Below are positions 1-9,019 of a stretch of 24,047 nucleotides of DNA, piece by piece. Origin of the DNA: Zygnema circumcarinatum. Lineage: Eukaryota > Streptophyta > Zygnematophyceae > Zygnematales > Zygnemataceae. The DNA lies in contig CM074813.1 of the NCBI GenBank assembly GCA_037447605.1, positions 17,128 through 41,174 of the forward strand, read 5' to 3'. The notes below the pieces were generated by a model. That model had not been told where the DNA came from and searched no databases. It saw nothing but the letters and a program-made list of their open reading frames with translations. The translations under genes and the position numbers were made by a program. How positions within the stretch are numbered: the first letter of the stretch is position 1; each line of letters begins with the position of its first letter.

Positions 1-2
1 AC

Positions 3-674
3 TTTGCTACGTGTCAGCTGTACTTATCTGTTGGCGGGACAGACTGCTCCTTCCCCATCATCCTCGAGTCCCTTGCCACCTCCGCCTTCCCCAAACGCCA
101 CGCCACGGCGCAGGTCTCCTACCCAGAGATCACCATGTACCATGCGGTCGGCAGCCTCCATTCTTCCTATGGATCGGCCAATTCTAATACCGATGGTGAG
201 ACTTCCCCTCCTGCTCCCCCGAATCCAGCCCTCTATGCGCCGACGGAGGAACTTTGGCCGCCGGTGCTCGCTGCACCCAGCTTCCCCGCCCACGAGATCA
301 TCAGTGATGAAGAGTGGCTGGAGATAGAGGGTCAGATGCGATTGGGGCCAGCAGTACTCTCAGACCCGATCAAGCATTCTCAACTACGCCAAGTGCTGCG
401 CCGAAATCACCTAGTTTTCGCACGACAACCACTCGACATCGGCAAGACCCACCTGATTGAGCACCATATCGATACGGGGGATGCACCTCCCGTGATGACC
501 ATGACTCCCTACCGCTTTTCCGCCGCTCAGCAGGCCGATGTCGAACGACAGATCGACGAGAACGTGGCAGCCGGCTTGATGGAACCCGGAGAAGGGCCTT
601 GGGCCAGCCCGGCCGTTCTCCCCCCAAAGCCGGATGGCACACCCTCGCCTCGCTGTGACTATCGAAAAACCTAA
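3..674 (+). pseudogene. Ty3/gypsy pol fragment: linker and RT fingers
   Basis: This frame is open from the window edge to a TAA at 672-674. The first 95 or so codons are a Pro/Ser-rich linker. From about codon 130 the protein matches the N-terminal fingers of Ty3/gypsy RT: a HHIDTGD segment, then MTPYR, then AAGLMEPGEGPWASPAVLPPKPDGT, which corresponds to the usual G-I-I-x-P-S-x-S-P-W-x-S-P-V-V-x-V-x-K-K-D-G block. It stops shortly after CDYRKT, where an intact RT would continue into the palm. The residues are divergent from typical elements but the spacing is preserved. The call is firm as to family; the product is not functional. Confidence 0.85.
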
Positions 675-834
675 TGCCATATAACGGCTGATCCTTATAA
701 TGCTACCGACGACCTATTCTCCACGGCGCTCTAAGGACCGATGGTTCTCTACCGACATGTGTCCTTTTGGTGCATCCCCATGACAAAATGACGGGCCAGA
801 AGATGGCACACGCCCACGCTGCGGCAGCTGGACG

Positions 835-1312
835 GTGCTTCCCTTTTGCTCACAGAATTCCCAGCCCAGACCTCACCTCAAAATTGCTCCCTGCCAACCA
901 GGTGTTCGCCCTCTCGTGCCTTCTCATGAACCTTACGCTGATGATGCTTCCTCCACGTTAGCGACTGTCCTCCCACCCCAACACATTGACCAAGTCCTTC
1001 AACAGCTCATCAGTGCGCGTCTGAAGATTGCACCCAAGAAGTGCAAATGGGGCCACCAAGAGATCACTCATCTCGGGCACCGCCTCGGCATCAATGGCCT
1101 AAAACCATCACTCGACAAAATTGAAGCGATTGACCTTATGCCCATTCCACAGAACCTCACTCAGCTCAAGTCTTTCTTGGGACTCACCTCATTCTATCGC
1201 CGGTTCATCAAGGGCTATGCCCTTATCGCGCGTCCCCTACATGCCTTGGAGAAGCACGGAGTCCACTACGAATGGAGCCGAGCGCAGGATCTGGCCTTCC
1301 GGCGCTCAAGAG
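835..1312 (+). pseudogene. Ty3/gypsy RT catalytic box, thumb and connection
   Basis: The RT catalytic motif YADD is encoded at 934-945. It is followed by the segment that leads to LKIAPKKCKWG, LGHRLGINGLKPS, LKSFLGLTSFYRRFI and a W-S-x-A-x-D-L-A-F block, which are the thumb and tether motifs of gypsy-type RT. Between the previous fragment (stop at 674) and the YADD box only about 260 bp remain, and they do not encode the conserved palm blocks (first catalytic Asp, the L-P-x-P-F-G-L-x-N-A type stretch). The upstream 70 codons of this frame look unrelated. Homology is lost in this frame after about 1312. Confidence 0.85.
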
Positions 1313-2003
1313 TGCCCTTCTTCGTGCTCCTTGTCCGCATTCACCACCCACCGCCCACCATTATCGACGCCGGACCGAGTCAGACAGTTTGGGGTCGTGG
1401 CCAGTCAAGCATTCTGGATGGGGAACACCCGTCAGTTATGCTAGCAGGGTTTGTTCAGAAACCGAGACCAAGTACAGCCCTACTGAGGGTGAGGCCGCGG
1501 CTATCCTCTGGGCACTCGAGAAGTTCAAGCTCTTCACGGCCTACCAGCCCATTATCATTAGGACTGACCACATGCCACTCACTTGGCTGCACATCATGGC
1601 TACCCTACGACCTTAGTTTGCACGATGGGTGATGAAGTTGGAGGAGTATAATGTACTTAAGGTCACTCACCGTCCCGGCCGTAGTCACGGCAATGCTGAC
1701 GGCCTCAGTCGCAATCCCTCGGCTCCCCTCCTCTGTCACGATCCGGCCGTTCCTGAACCCATCCCTCCACCCACCCTCTTGAACCCTGAGCACCTTCCCA
1801 TTGAGATTTTCATTGCAGATCAAGACTTACATGATGTCATATTCGCGGATGGGCTGATCGATATTCCGGCCACGGCCACCACCCTCCATCGCTGGCAGGA
1901 CCCTGACTTCACCCACGGCCACCCCCATGCAGATCCGTGGGAACTCCTCAGGGATGACGATGGCGAAGCTCCCTTTCTTCCTCCCCATTTCCCCAGCCAA
2001 TGA
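1313..2003 (+). pseudogene. Ty3/gypsy RNase H remnant in shifting frames
   Basis: RNase H is spread over more than one frame. An IIDAGPSQTVWG segment near 1360-1400 resembles the first-Asp block. In another frame (to 1616) come SYASRVCSETETKYS, TEGEAAAILWALEKF (the catalytic Glu block) and RTDHMPLTWL (an Asp block). After a further shift, FARWVMKLEEYNV and HRPGRSHGNADGLSRNP (the final Asp block) occur at about 1615-1715. The rest, to the TGA at 2001-2003, is a Pro-rich linker. All four acidic positions of the fold can be recognised, but at least one frameshift and a TAG near 1616 break the reading frame. Confidence 0.82.
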
Positions 2004-2187
2004 CGCCCATTCCACTCTCCCCTTCACAAGTACGCCATGACCCGCATATTGCCCCTTTTTGTCACGGTAACACCGAGGGCTCGGGTTGTTCCGCCAAGGC
2101 CGGCACTTTCCTGCTGATGATGAAGGATGCATTCTCTGCCCTCCGCCTTCCCCTGCTCTTTCCCCAACAAACGCATGAGATCCCCGG

Positions 2188-2861
2188 ATGTCGCCCCACG
2201 ATTCCCGGGCGGATTCCACCTGGGCCAAGAAGCGGTCGCCTGGCCGCGAAGAGCGCTATTATTGGCCCGCTCTCCATGGCGCCGTGAGCCGCTATATCGA
2301 AACCTCGCATCTGCTGCTAACGCTGCAAGCGCATCTGCCTTCCCCGACCGCCAACCCTCGGAGATGGGTGAGATCCCCATACGAGGCGTCGCCGAAGATT
2401 GGAACATTGACACCTTTTCTATCCCCCAGCTCGGCACCCCCTCTGGCTACATTCGGGTCTTCCTAGCCGTGGACAGATACACCAAGTGGGTGGAAGTTCA
2501 TGCGACAGAATCTAAGCATTCCATACACTCTGCTCGCCTCCTGACGGCCATCATTCACCGCCACTCTCTCCCCTACTCTGTCCACTCTGACAATGGCACC
2601 AAATACAAGGGGGCATTTGCCAAGCTCATGCAAGACTTCCGCATCATTCACCACACCTCTAGCCCCTACTCCCCCTGGCATAATGGGCTTGCAGAACGCA
2701 CTCATACAGCATCGTCAGGATGCGGGCACCAAGGCCGCTGAGCCGGGAGGCGGACGCCGCAGGTCATCCCTCCCCGGTTCACGCACAACACCTTCCGCTC
2801 ACTCCTCCACCGCTTCTCCCCACGAAGCCTCTATGGCCGTAAGCCCCGTGATTCCCTTTGA
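2188..2861 (+). pseudogene. Ty3/gypsy integrase with frameshift and in-frame stops
   Basis: The N-terminal zinc-binding region survives only as a trace (RYYWPALHGAVSRYI at about 2255-2300), and the cysteines expected after it are replaced. The catalytic core follows in another frame: Asp at 2409-2411 (WNIDTF), Asp at 2589-2591 (VHSDNGTKY) and Glu at 2694-2696 (NGLAERTH). I count 34 residues between the second Asp and the Glu. A TGA at 2739-2741 interrupts the frame, but the same frame continues with recognisable integrase sequence (HNTFRSLLHRFSPRSLYGRKPRD) to a second TGA at 2859-2861. The triad is intact, but the frame is not. Confidence 0.85.
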
Positions 2862-3900
2862 CCTCCTCTCGCTGAAGCCCCTTCTTTCCACGCATGACGC
2901 CAGCCCCCGGATCGTGTCGCTTCAGCCAGCCTCGCCTCCGCTTCCAAACTTAGACTTCCATGGCTCACCACCAACGCCAAGACAGCGGTATAACTCACCG
3001 ACTGAGGCGCCGACGCGCCGCTTCTCCCGCCTAATCAGTCGCGCCATCGCCACCATTTGGCTCGTGAATCTCGCCTAAACCGACTCAACGGCTTTTCCGT
3101 GGTTGGGCCCCTTCATTTGTGCCGGTCCGTCGAGATCCTGTGCTGGGGCCATCATTTCGAGGGCTCCTCCCGACTCTAGTGGGAACGCCTGGCGCCGGGC
3201 GCGCTCACACCGGATCGACACATTCTCGTGCCGCCATGTCACGCCGTTCTCCCCGCCATGGCTGACCGCTAGCGACCGGCCGCCGACCTCCCTCCGCACC
3301 GCCATGACAATGCCCGCTGGTCCATTTCTAATTCCCGCCGCCAATTCTGCCCTTCCCGCCACTTTTTTGCCCCTTCGCCCACATTTCGCCGGCCGGCCGT
3401 CTCTTCCGATACGGTCCTCCCGATACTCCCCATTGCCGAATGTACGCGGCAGCTTCTCCACACGGCCACCGACTCGCCTCCCGTCCACGTCATCATTGGC
3501 TCCTCCACTGCCCTTTGTCTCTTCTTCATTGCGCCCGCAGGGGCGTGCGCTTGTTTCCCCCCCCCGGCATGTGCTACAGATGTAGCGTAACGGAGCTGCG
3601 CTCGACGGATCCGCGTCCGTTCAGTTGTACTTGACATATTCATATTCAGTGTCACGGACCGGCATAATCCAGGAGTTGCCGACGGAAAACGCGGTGAAGC
3701 GGCGCCACGCGCTATGCCTAATGAATCCAAGACACCATCCAAAGAAGGCGCACTGAACACCGCCAAGGCCGCCGACATCATTCGCTGACTCCATCCAAAG
3801 GCCTAATGAGGTCGGCCAGGCCTCTCGCGGGCGGTTGGCTAATCGTGGCCTCGCCAATCGCTAAGGCTCAAGATCTATTGTCGGGCACTCCGTGATGGGA
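2862..3900. other. Non-coding stretch after the integrase remnant
   Basis: There is no protein homology I can recognise on either strand. The open frames here are composed of Pro, Ser and Arg and are shadows of C- and CG-rich sequence. It could be the worn integrase C-terminus plus the 3' untranslated part of the retroelement. A short C run lies at about 3557-3566. Confidence 0.4.
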
Positions 3901-4574
3901 TGTCATGATGCTTGTTTATGAAGTCGGGCTTAGTATTTGTATTTGCCGGTGGTTTGCTTTTTCGTCTTGTTCTTCTTTTCTTCCTCTTCGCCCAAAAGCA
4001 ATGCATGCTAAGTGAGAGAGAGAGAGAGAGTTCCATGCCATAGATAGAGAGAGAGAGAGAGAGAAAGAGTCTTCTTGCCGCATAGCATTTAGACGCCCCA
4101 TCGAGCCCAGCGAGACAGAGATCTGAGAGAGAAGATACTTTCAGTGTAGTGACATTCCCCAGCCAACCGCTGGCTAGGTGACTTCTTCAAAATACAACCT
4201 TATCTAAGTTGAGTCCGCTTTGCCGTCACAATGCCAAGCTACCATCTTGTTCTATCCTGCCTCACATTCCTCCCAATGACCAATGATAACTAGAAGCCTA
4301 GCTAAGAGACTAGCCGAGGAGAGGACACAAAGGGAGTGAGAGCCCAAGGAAGGGCTCTTGCTCATCGAGTCCACCGTGGGAACATCTTCGATCCCTACGC
4401 TGGGCCAAGGTATTCTGAATCTCCGATCCTCGCTCTATGCCGGCAGTGCACTCCACAAAGACCAACCCAACCCTTCATCGCTTCAAGCATTTAATGCCGC
4501 TGAAAGTGGCCGTGACAAAGACTGCAGAATTCAGCTCTCGCTAGCTCTTTCAACCCCACTTATCTTGTGCTACA
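3901..4574 (+). repeat. Possible 3' LTR of the gypsy element
   Basis: The segment starts with TGTCATGATG immediately after a purine-rich GTGATGGGA that could serve as a polypurine tract, and ends with TACA at 4571-4574, giving the TG...CA ends expected of an LTR. It contains two GA microsatellites and a GAGCCC/GGGCTC hairpin (about 4341-4358). No second LTR copy is in the window to compare with, so both ends are guesses. Confidence 0.3.
4013..4064. repeat. Two GA dinucleotide microsatellites
   Basis: Runs of alternating GA occupy about 4013-4030 and 4045-4064, separated by a short unique stretch. Confidence 0.85.
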
Positions 4575-4656
4575 CTGCCCATAGGAGTTCGCGCCAGCAG
4601 CCATGCGGCTCCGTACAGAGAGAAACAGTACGGCCGCAGGCCAGACTAACATAATA

Positions 4657-4759
4657 CCGCCTGCCTATTGTTAGCACGGACTTCCTTATATTTGCAAATT
4701 CCAAGATTCTCACCCAATATTTGCCAAAACCATGGCGAAAATATTAGGGTGAGCTACTG
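4657..4759. mobile_element. Small TA-flanked insertion in the inverted-repeat arm
   Basis: This 103-bp stretch has no counterpart in the other arm. It is bounded by TA dinucleotides (4655-4656 and 4760-4761), and its right end reads CTACTG next to TA, as in Tc1/mariner-pogo class ends. It contains a partly palindromic core: an AATATTTGCC followed by GGCGAAAATATT. The left end does not match the right end as a clean terminal repeat, so it may be a truncated MITE. Confidence 0.5.
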
Positions 4760-5162
4760 TATTAGGGGGAGTCAGACCTTGACCATCGCCCGCGGAGTTG
4801 AAAGATTCCGCCGGCGGAAAAGTATTGATTTCTGATTGCACCTGGATTGAAACCGTGGCTCGGGCCGAACCTCGCTCTGGCCCCTGTCCGCATTGAAATA
4901 CAGACTTCTGGCTGCCATGGTTTCGCAAATATTGGGCGAAAATATTAGTAGCGAAAAATATAAGGGTGTCCGTGTTAACAATAGCGGGCGTATTATTAGG
5001 TTAGAGTTACCGCTTGTCCGTGGTACGTATATTATCGCATCGCATCGCATCGGCCAATGTAAGAAGAGGGAGTAGTGGAACGGCTTCTTACGCGCTCGTA
5101 AGTGGGAAGAGTCTTGAGCCCGTGAACGCTAAAATGTGCCTAGCAATGGCTCGTAGGGTTAA

Positions 5163-5250
5163 TACAGTACGGCCAATACGGCTAGTACGGTTCGTAAGGC
5201 TAGTACAGTACGACTAGTACGGTCAGTACGGCTAGCACGGCTAACACAGC
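5163..5250 (+). repeat. Degenerate 9-bp tandem repeat (CTAGTACGG-like)
   Basis: About nine successive units resemble CTAGTACGG, with variants such as CCAATACGG, TTCGTAAGG, TCAGTACGG and CTAGCACGG. The array is rich in the palindrome GTAC. Confidence 0.75.
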
Positions 5251-5261
5251 CTTACCGTACA

Positions 5262-5345
5262 AAAAAGTGGTTTTGGCAAAATCAAGGCGAAAATATTGGG
5301 TAGCGAAAATAAGAGGGGCGAAAATATTGGGGGGGTCTACTGTAG
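5262..5345 (+). repeat. Pogo/Tigger-like transposon terminal segment, copy 1
   Basis: The segment has AAAAGTGGTTTTG, then repeated GCGAAAATATT blocks, then a G run and CTACTGTA. Read on the other strand it begins TACAGTAGACCCC followed by ATATTTTCGCC, a form reminiscent of pogo/Tigger terminal repeats next to a TA. A diverged copy lies at 5823-5901 and a shorter one at 4734-4761. No transposase is present. Confidence 0.5.
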
Positions 5346-5422
5346 GTTACAAAAATGAGATACAGGCTCGGCACCCGAGCCTGTCGAACGTCCACTTTTG
5401 GCGAAAAAGGCCTGCCGTACAA

Positions 5423-5520
5423 CGCGGAATTGGCCCGACGGGCTCGCGGAATTGGCCCGACGGGCTCGCGGAATTGGCCCGACGGGCTCGCGGAATTGGC
5501 CCGACGGGCTCGCGAAATTG
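5423..5520 (+). repeat. 22-bp tandem repeat, four and a half copies
   Basis: Four consecutive identical 22-bp units (5423-5444, 5445-5466, 5467-5488, 5489-5510) begin CGCGGAATTGG and end CCCGACGGGCT, followed by a partial variant copy. Because 22 is not a multiple of three, the open frames through it give repeated peptides in shifted frames and are not evidence of coding. Confidence 0.92.
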
Positions 5521-5822
5521 GTTTGGCGATGGTCAAGGTCTGACTCCCCCTATTATGTTGGAGTGCCGCCTGTGGCCGTACTGTTTCTCTGTACGGAGGC
5601 ACATGGCCGCCCGCCCTCCTATTGGTGCCGTACATTTAACTGCACGAGCTCCTATTGGTACCGTACATATAACGTACGATTTTGAGATTTTATCCATACT
5701 TACCGTACAGAAAAATAGCGTGACCCGTGTTCAAAATCCGTTTCGATTAACAGATTTAGTATTGCAAAAAGAAGTCAGGTTAGGTTAACACCCCTAATAC
5801 ATTCACACTGACTAAGTGCGGA

Positions 5823-5901
5823 GAAAAGTGGTTTTGAATCAGGGCGAATTGCATGGGTAACGGAAGTACTCGGGTGGAAAAGATTAGGGGGGCGACTGTA
5901 G
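5823..5901 (+). repeat. Pogo/Tigger-like transposon terminal segment, copy 2
   Basis: This is a diverged copy of 5262-5345: it shares AAAAGTGGTTTTG near its start and ends with ATTAGGGGGGCGACTGTAG. The middle GCGAAAATATT blocks are substituted. Confidence 0.45.
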
Positions 5902-5992
5902 TTTCATACTGGAAGTTCGTACGGTACCGCGCGATAATATGGATTGCGACAAGACAGGACACAGACAGACCCGAGGGACGGGCGGACAGGCG

Positions 5993-6023
<31 letters not shown>
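5993..6023 (+). repeat. GTCT tetranucleotide microsatellite
   Basis: About seven and a half uninterrupted copies of GTCT. They give rise to spurious CLSV peptide repeats in the translated frames. Confidence 0.93.
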
Positions 6024-6365
6024 GCCGCGCCGGCGCGCAGATGAACGAGGGAGGGACTCCAGTAACGAGGCAGAGCGGCCGTCAACTTTTGGGCTCATCT
6101 TTCCGCTTGCAGCTGCGCCTTGGATGGTTTGCGCGCGGCACTGCGGGCCTCGGGTGGGCAGGCTGTCCATTCATTCGGCAGATGTGCGGGCAAAATGCCG
6201 ACACGAGCAACGTACGTAACAAAATTTCCCACGGCGAACCGTTGGTGCTGCAGCCAGCCGTGTGTGATGTCAGCGAACCTGCCGGCACGCCAACCTGGTT
6301 CGGCCACGCGCGTGCCAGCATGTGAAACAACTCACGAGGCTTGCCTCCCGACTGAGATGTTCATT

Positions 6366-6380
6366 TTTTATTTTATTTTG
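6366..6380 (-). terminator. Candidate polyadenylation signal of the prolidase gene
   Basis: On the minus strand the sequence reads AAAATAAAATAAAAAATG, which contains AATAAA, about 460 bp downstream of the prolidase stop codon. Distance and motif fit a 3' untranslated region, but no transcript supports it. Confidence 0.4.
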
Positions 6381-6837
6381 TGAAATTGACATCACCAAGA
6401 CCGCGCTGCCGGGGACAGCCGCGCTTGTCGTCCCGCCAGCATGCGTTCTGCCGTGTTCTCGCGCGTGCTGGAAATGGCGACGCAAGAAAGTCGCAAGGAC
6501 CGGAGCCGACCGGTTAACTGCTAACGTCAGCACGCTCAAAGACCTGGACGTGACCTCGCGCAGTGCCTGTATCGTGTATCGTGCCAGGAGGGACTGACTG
6601 CGCGGTGCAGCGCCGACCCCGTGAGTGAGTTGCCGCCAACATCGACACAAATAGTAACTGGAATGCGCTCCTCAAGCAAACAGGTTTCACATGCACGCAC
6701 CCTCCCCTCGTGTCGACGTCCTGCCTGCGTGGCGCATTCTAACAGCACTGAACATTTGCCGCCATGGCTGCGAACATGCGCGCTGCCTGCAGATGTGCGC
6801 CGACTCTCCCGCCAGTCCCCCCCCAGCGTCGACTCAG

Positions 6838-8985
6838 TCACGGCCACGGCGCGCCCGCCATGACGGCCTCCACGTCAGCAGTCTCGCGCGGGCACCGCGT
6901 CATGTTCTCCGCTCCTCCGGCCGTCACGATCTGCAGGCAGCGCCACGTGGCAGTCGGTACGCTGATCAGCCCTTCACTGCCCTTCATTGGGAAGGAAGGA
7001 CATAGAGAGACGATGCAGTCTTCACACAGGGAAAGGCAGCACACCACTCACCACGTCGTCTTCGAGCCGGACTCCCCCGCTGCCACGAAAGCGCTGCAGC
7101 ACATCCTTTACAAAGAACCTCTCTGTGTGCGGATCGTCCAATGCCTTGTCCAGAAGAGGGTCGATGAAATAGCATCCGGGTTCCACAGTGATCACCTGCT
7201 CCACCCTCCACACGGCCCGATTAGCTGCCATGCTGAGCTAAAGCTTGAATCAGCATGGCGTGACTGCGCGAGTACATCCGCCACCCTGCACGCTGCGCCT
7301 TGCAAGGAGAGGCTGACCATCCCCTCCTCGAGCGTTCGAGTCGTGCGGAGACTCTTGAGACCTGGCGATGCCAAGCGCTGCGCTCCCTGCAGAGTCAAGG
7401 ATGGAGCCACAGCCCAATGCAGGTGAGCGAGGCGGCCATGCAGAGGCATGCATGCGCATGCGCATCACGCACATCGCGAGACCATGGGCAGAATGAGCAC
7501 TTTGTACCAGCATTGAGCTCCGGCTTCTCTCTCTCTCTTTCTTCCTCAGACTCTCAGAGCAGCCTAAGTCAGGGTAATCACAGATGATTCGCTATGGTTC
7601 GCCCCTTCACGACATGCTACACGACATGGTGACCGACATGCCACGCCATGCCATGTCACATTGTTGGGAAAGCCCCCTTGGGAGGGTGGGAGGGAGAGGA
7701 GGGGGGGGGGGGTGTTTAGTTGCCTTGGGGTATCCTCCGACGTCGTGCACGTCGAGGCCCAGAAAGTGCCCCAAGCCATGCGGCATGAACACGGCGCCTA
7801 GGCGCGCACCCATCATCTCCTCCGCATCGCTGCACCGCAACAAGATTCGGACAGTGTTGTCACGCAGTTGTGACGTGAGACCCATAGTTGGGGGGCCAAC
7901 TGAGGGGCATGGAAAGATGTGTCGGGTCACAGCCGGCAGAGAATGTGTTGGAAGGATTTTACGGCTTAAATTATGACTGGCCCTCTGAAGCTCACATGGC
8001 TGTCATACACCTAAATCATCGAAGTTTCCATTTCAATGGAGTGAAGGCAAGCTCACCCTTGAAGTACTCCCCCCTCCTTGAGATGCTCTAAAATGGTTCG
8101 TTCAGCCAGCCTGCGTCCCCACCCCCGTGACCAAAACAGTTAGCTTATTGGTGGACTCCATTTCGGGCAACACATCTCCGCTCCGCAAAGCATTCAGCTG
8201 GAAAACCACTTGTTGGCCACGCTGGAGGAGGGAGTGGAAGCGAGGTATCCTCACATGTGCATCTCCACCCAGCTCACGCCCGGCCGCATGTGTGAAATGA
8301 CCGCCTTCTGAGCTTCAAGCACGGCCTGCCACATGTCAAGCGCTCAGAGGAAAGCTCAGCCCGGTCCCAGGACCGGGGTTGGCTTGCTTCGTGAGAGAGA
8401 AGGTACGACCTTCGAAGATTTGCTTTTAATAAACAGAAGTGACAGTCTCAGGTGAAGGGCAGGAGGGTCTCCTTCCCGTAAAGCTTTTCTTATCTTTTCT
8501 CTACTTTTTGCAAAAGCGTCAAGAAAAAGCAGCATTACCCCATACACTAACTTTTGATCTTCCGTAAACTTCCCATTGACCTGCACACAGATCATCCGTG
8601 AAACGCCATAATGTCCCGTTAAAAATAGAAAGCGAGGCAGACACAAGTTGACGAAAATAACATTCCAGAAACAAAGATAGAAACTTCAGGCATGGAAAGA
8701 GTGGCAGAGCGGGTACGGGAAACGAGCAGGTGATGTCCGAGCCGTAGCAGTTGTACTCCGCGCCCATGTCGAGCAGCGCCATGTCGCCCTCCTCCACCAG
8801 CTGAAGGCGCAAACTCAACAGCCTCAAAAAAACTTTGCTTCTTTTGGAAAACATAAACACTTGAACAGGGAAGGAGAAAAGAGAGGACAAGAAGAAGAGA
8901 GAGGCATAAGATAGGAGCGGTGGGAAGAAGCACAGCGAAGATAAAAGGAGACAACGGGTGGGCGTGAAGGGGTGGAGAGTGAGAA

Positions 8986-9019
<34 letters not shown>

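Larger units (their letters stand above)
1..4574 (+). mobile_element. Degenerate Ty3/gypsy-type LTR retrotransposon (partial)
   Basis: The order reverse transcriptase, RNase H, integrase on the + strand is the Ty3/gypsy (Metaviridae) pol order; in Copia-type elements integrase comes first. The 5' part (gag, protease, 5' LTR) lies outside the window or is lost. The coding remnants sit in at least three frames with internal stops, and the central RT palm is missing, so the element is dead. The right boundary is inferred from a possible LTR (3901-4574) and is uncertain. The integrase-like sequence ends by 2861. From there to 3900 I see no recognisable domain, only pyrimidine-rich, low-information sequence that could be 3' untranslated or a decayed integrase tail. 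Confidence 0.85.
4581..5640. repeat. Inverted repeat (foldback-like structure)
   Basis: The left arm (4581-4656 plus 4763-4790) matches the reverse complement of the right arm (about 5525-5640). The innermost 28 bases, 4763-4790 and 5525-5552, are perfect reverse complements. The outer parts share CTCCGTACAGAG, AAACAGTACGGCC, CAGGC and AACATAATA in the same order, with small indels. The left arm is interrupted by about 100 bp at a TA. The loop between the arms is about 730 bp and is itself repeat-rich. The structure is probably a foldback transposon or two copies of one element in opposite orientation. Confidence 0.7.
5902..6837. other. Intergenic and presumed prolidase 3' flank
   Basis: I see no protein family here on either strand. 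The stretch holds the GTCT microsatellite and a possible polyadenylation signal for the prolidase gene. The open frames present are short and compositionally uninformative. Confidence 0.4.

Noticed and set aside
3103-3585. + strand frame after the integrase, considered as an integrase C-terminal or chromodomain
   Set aside because: No conserved residues of either domain could be found; composition follows the C-rich DNA.
5423-5520. CRISPR-like repeat
   Set aside because: The units are directly adjacent without spacers, and the genome is eukaryotic.
5939-6325. + strand frames with CLSVCLSV repeats
   Set aside because: Translation of the GTCT microsatellite; nothing recognisable on either side.
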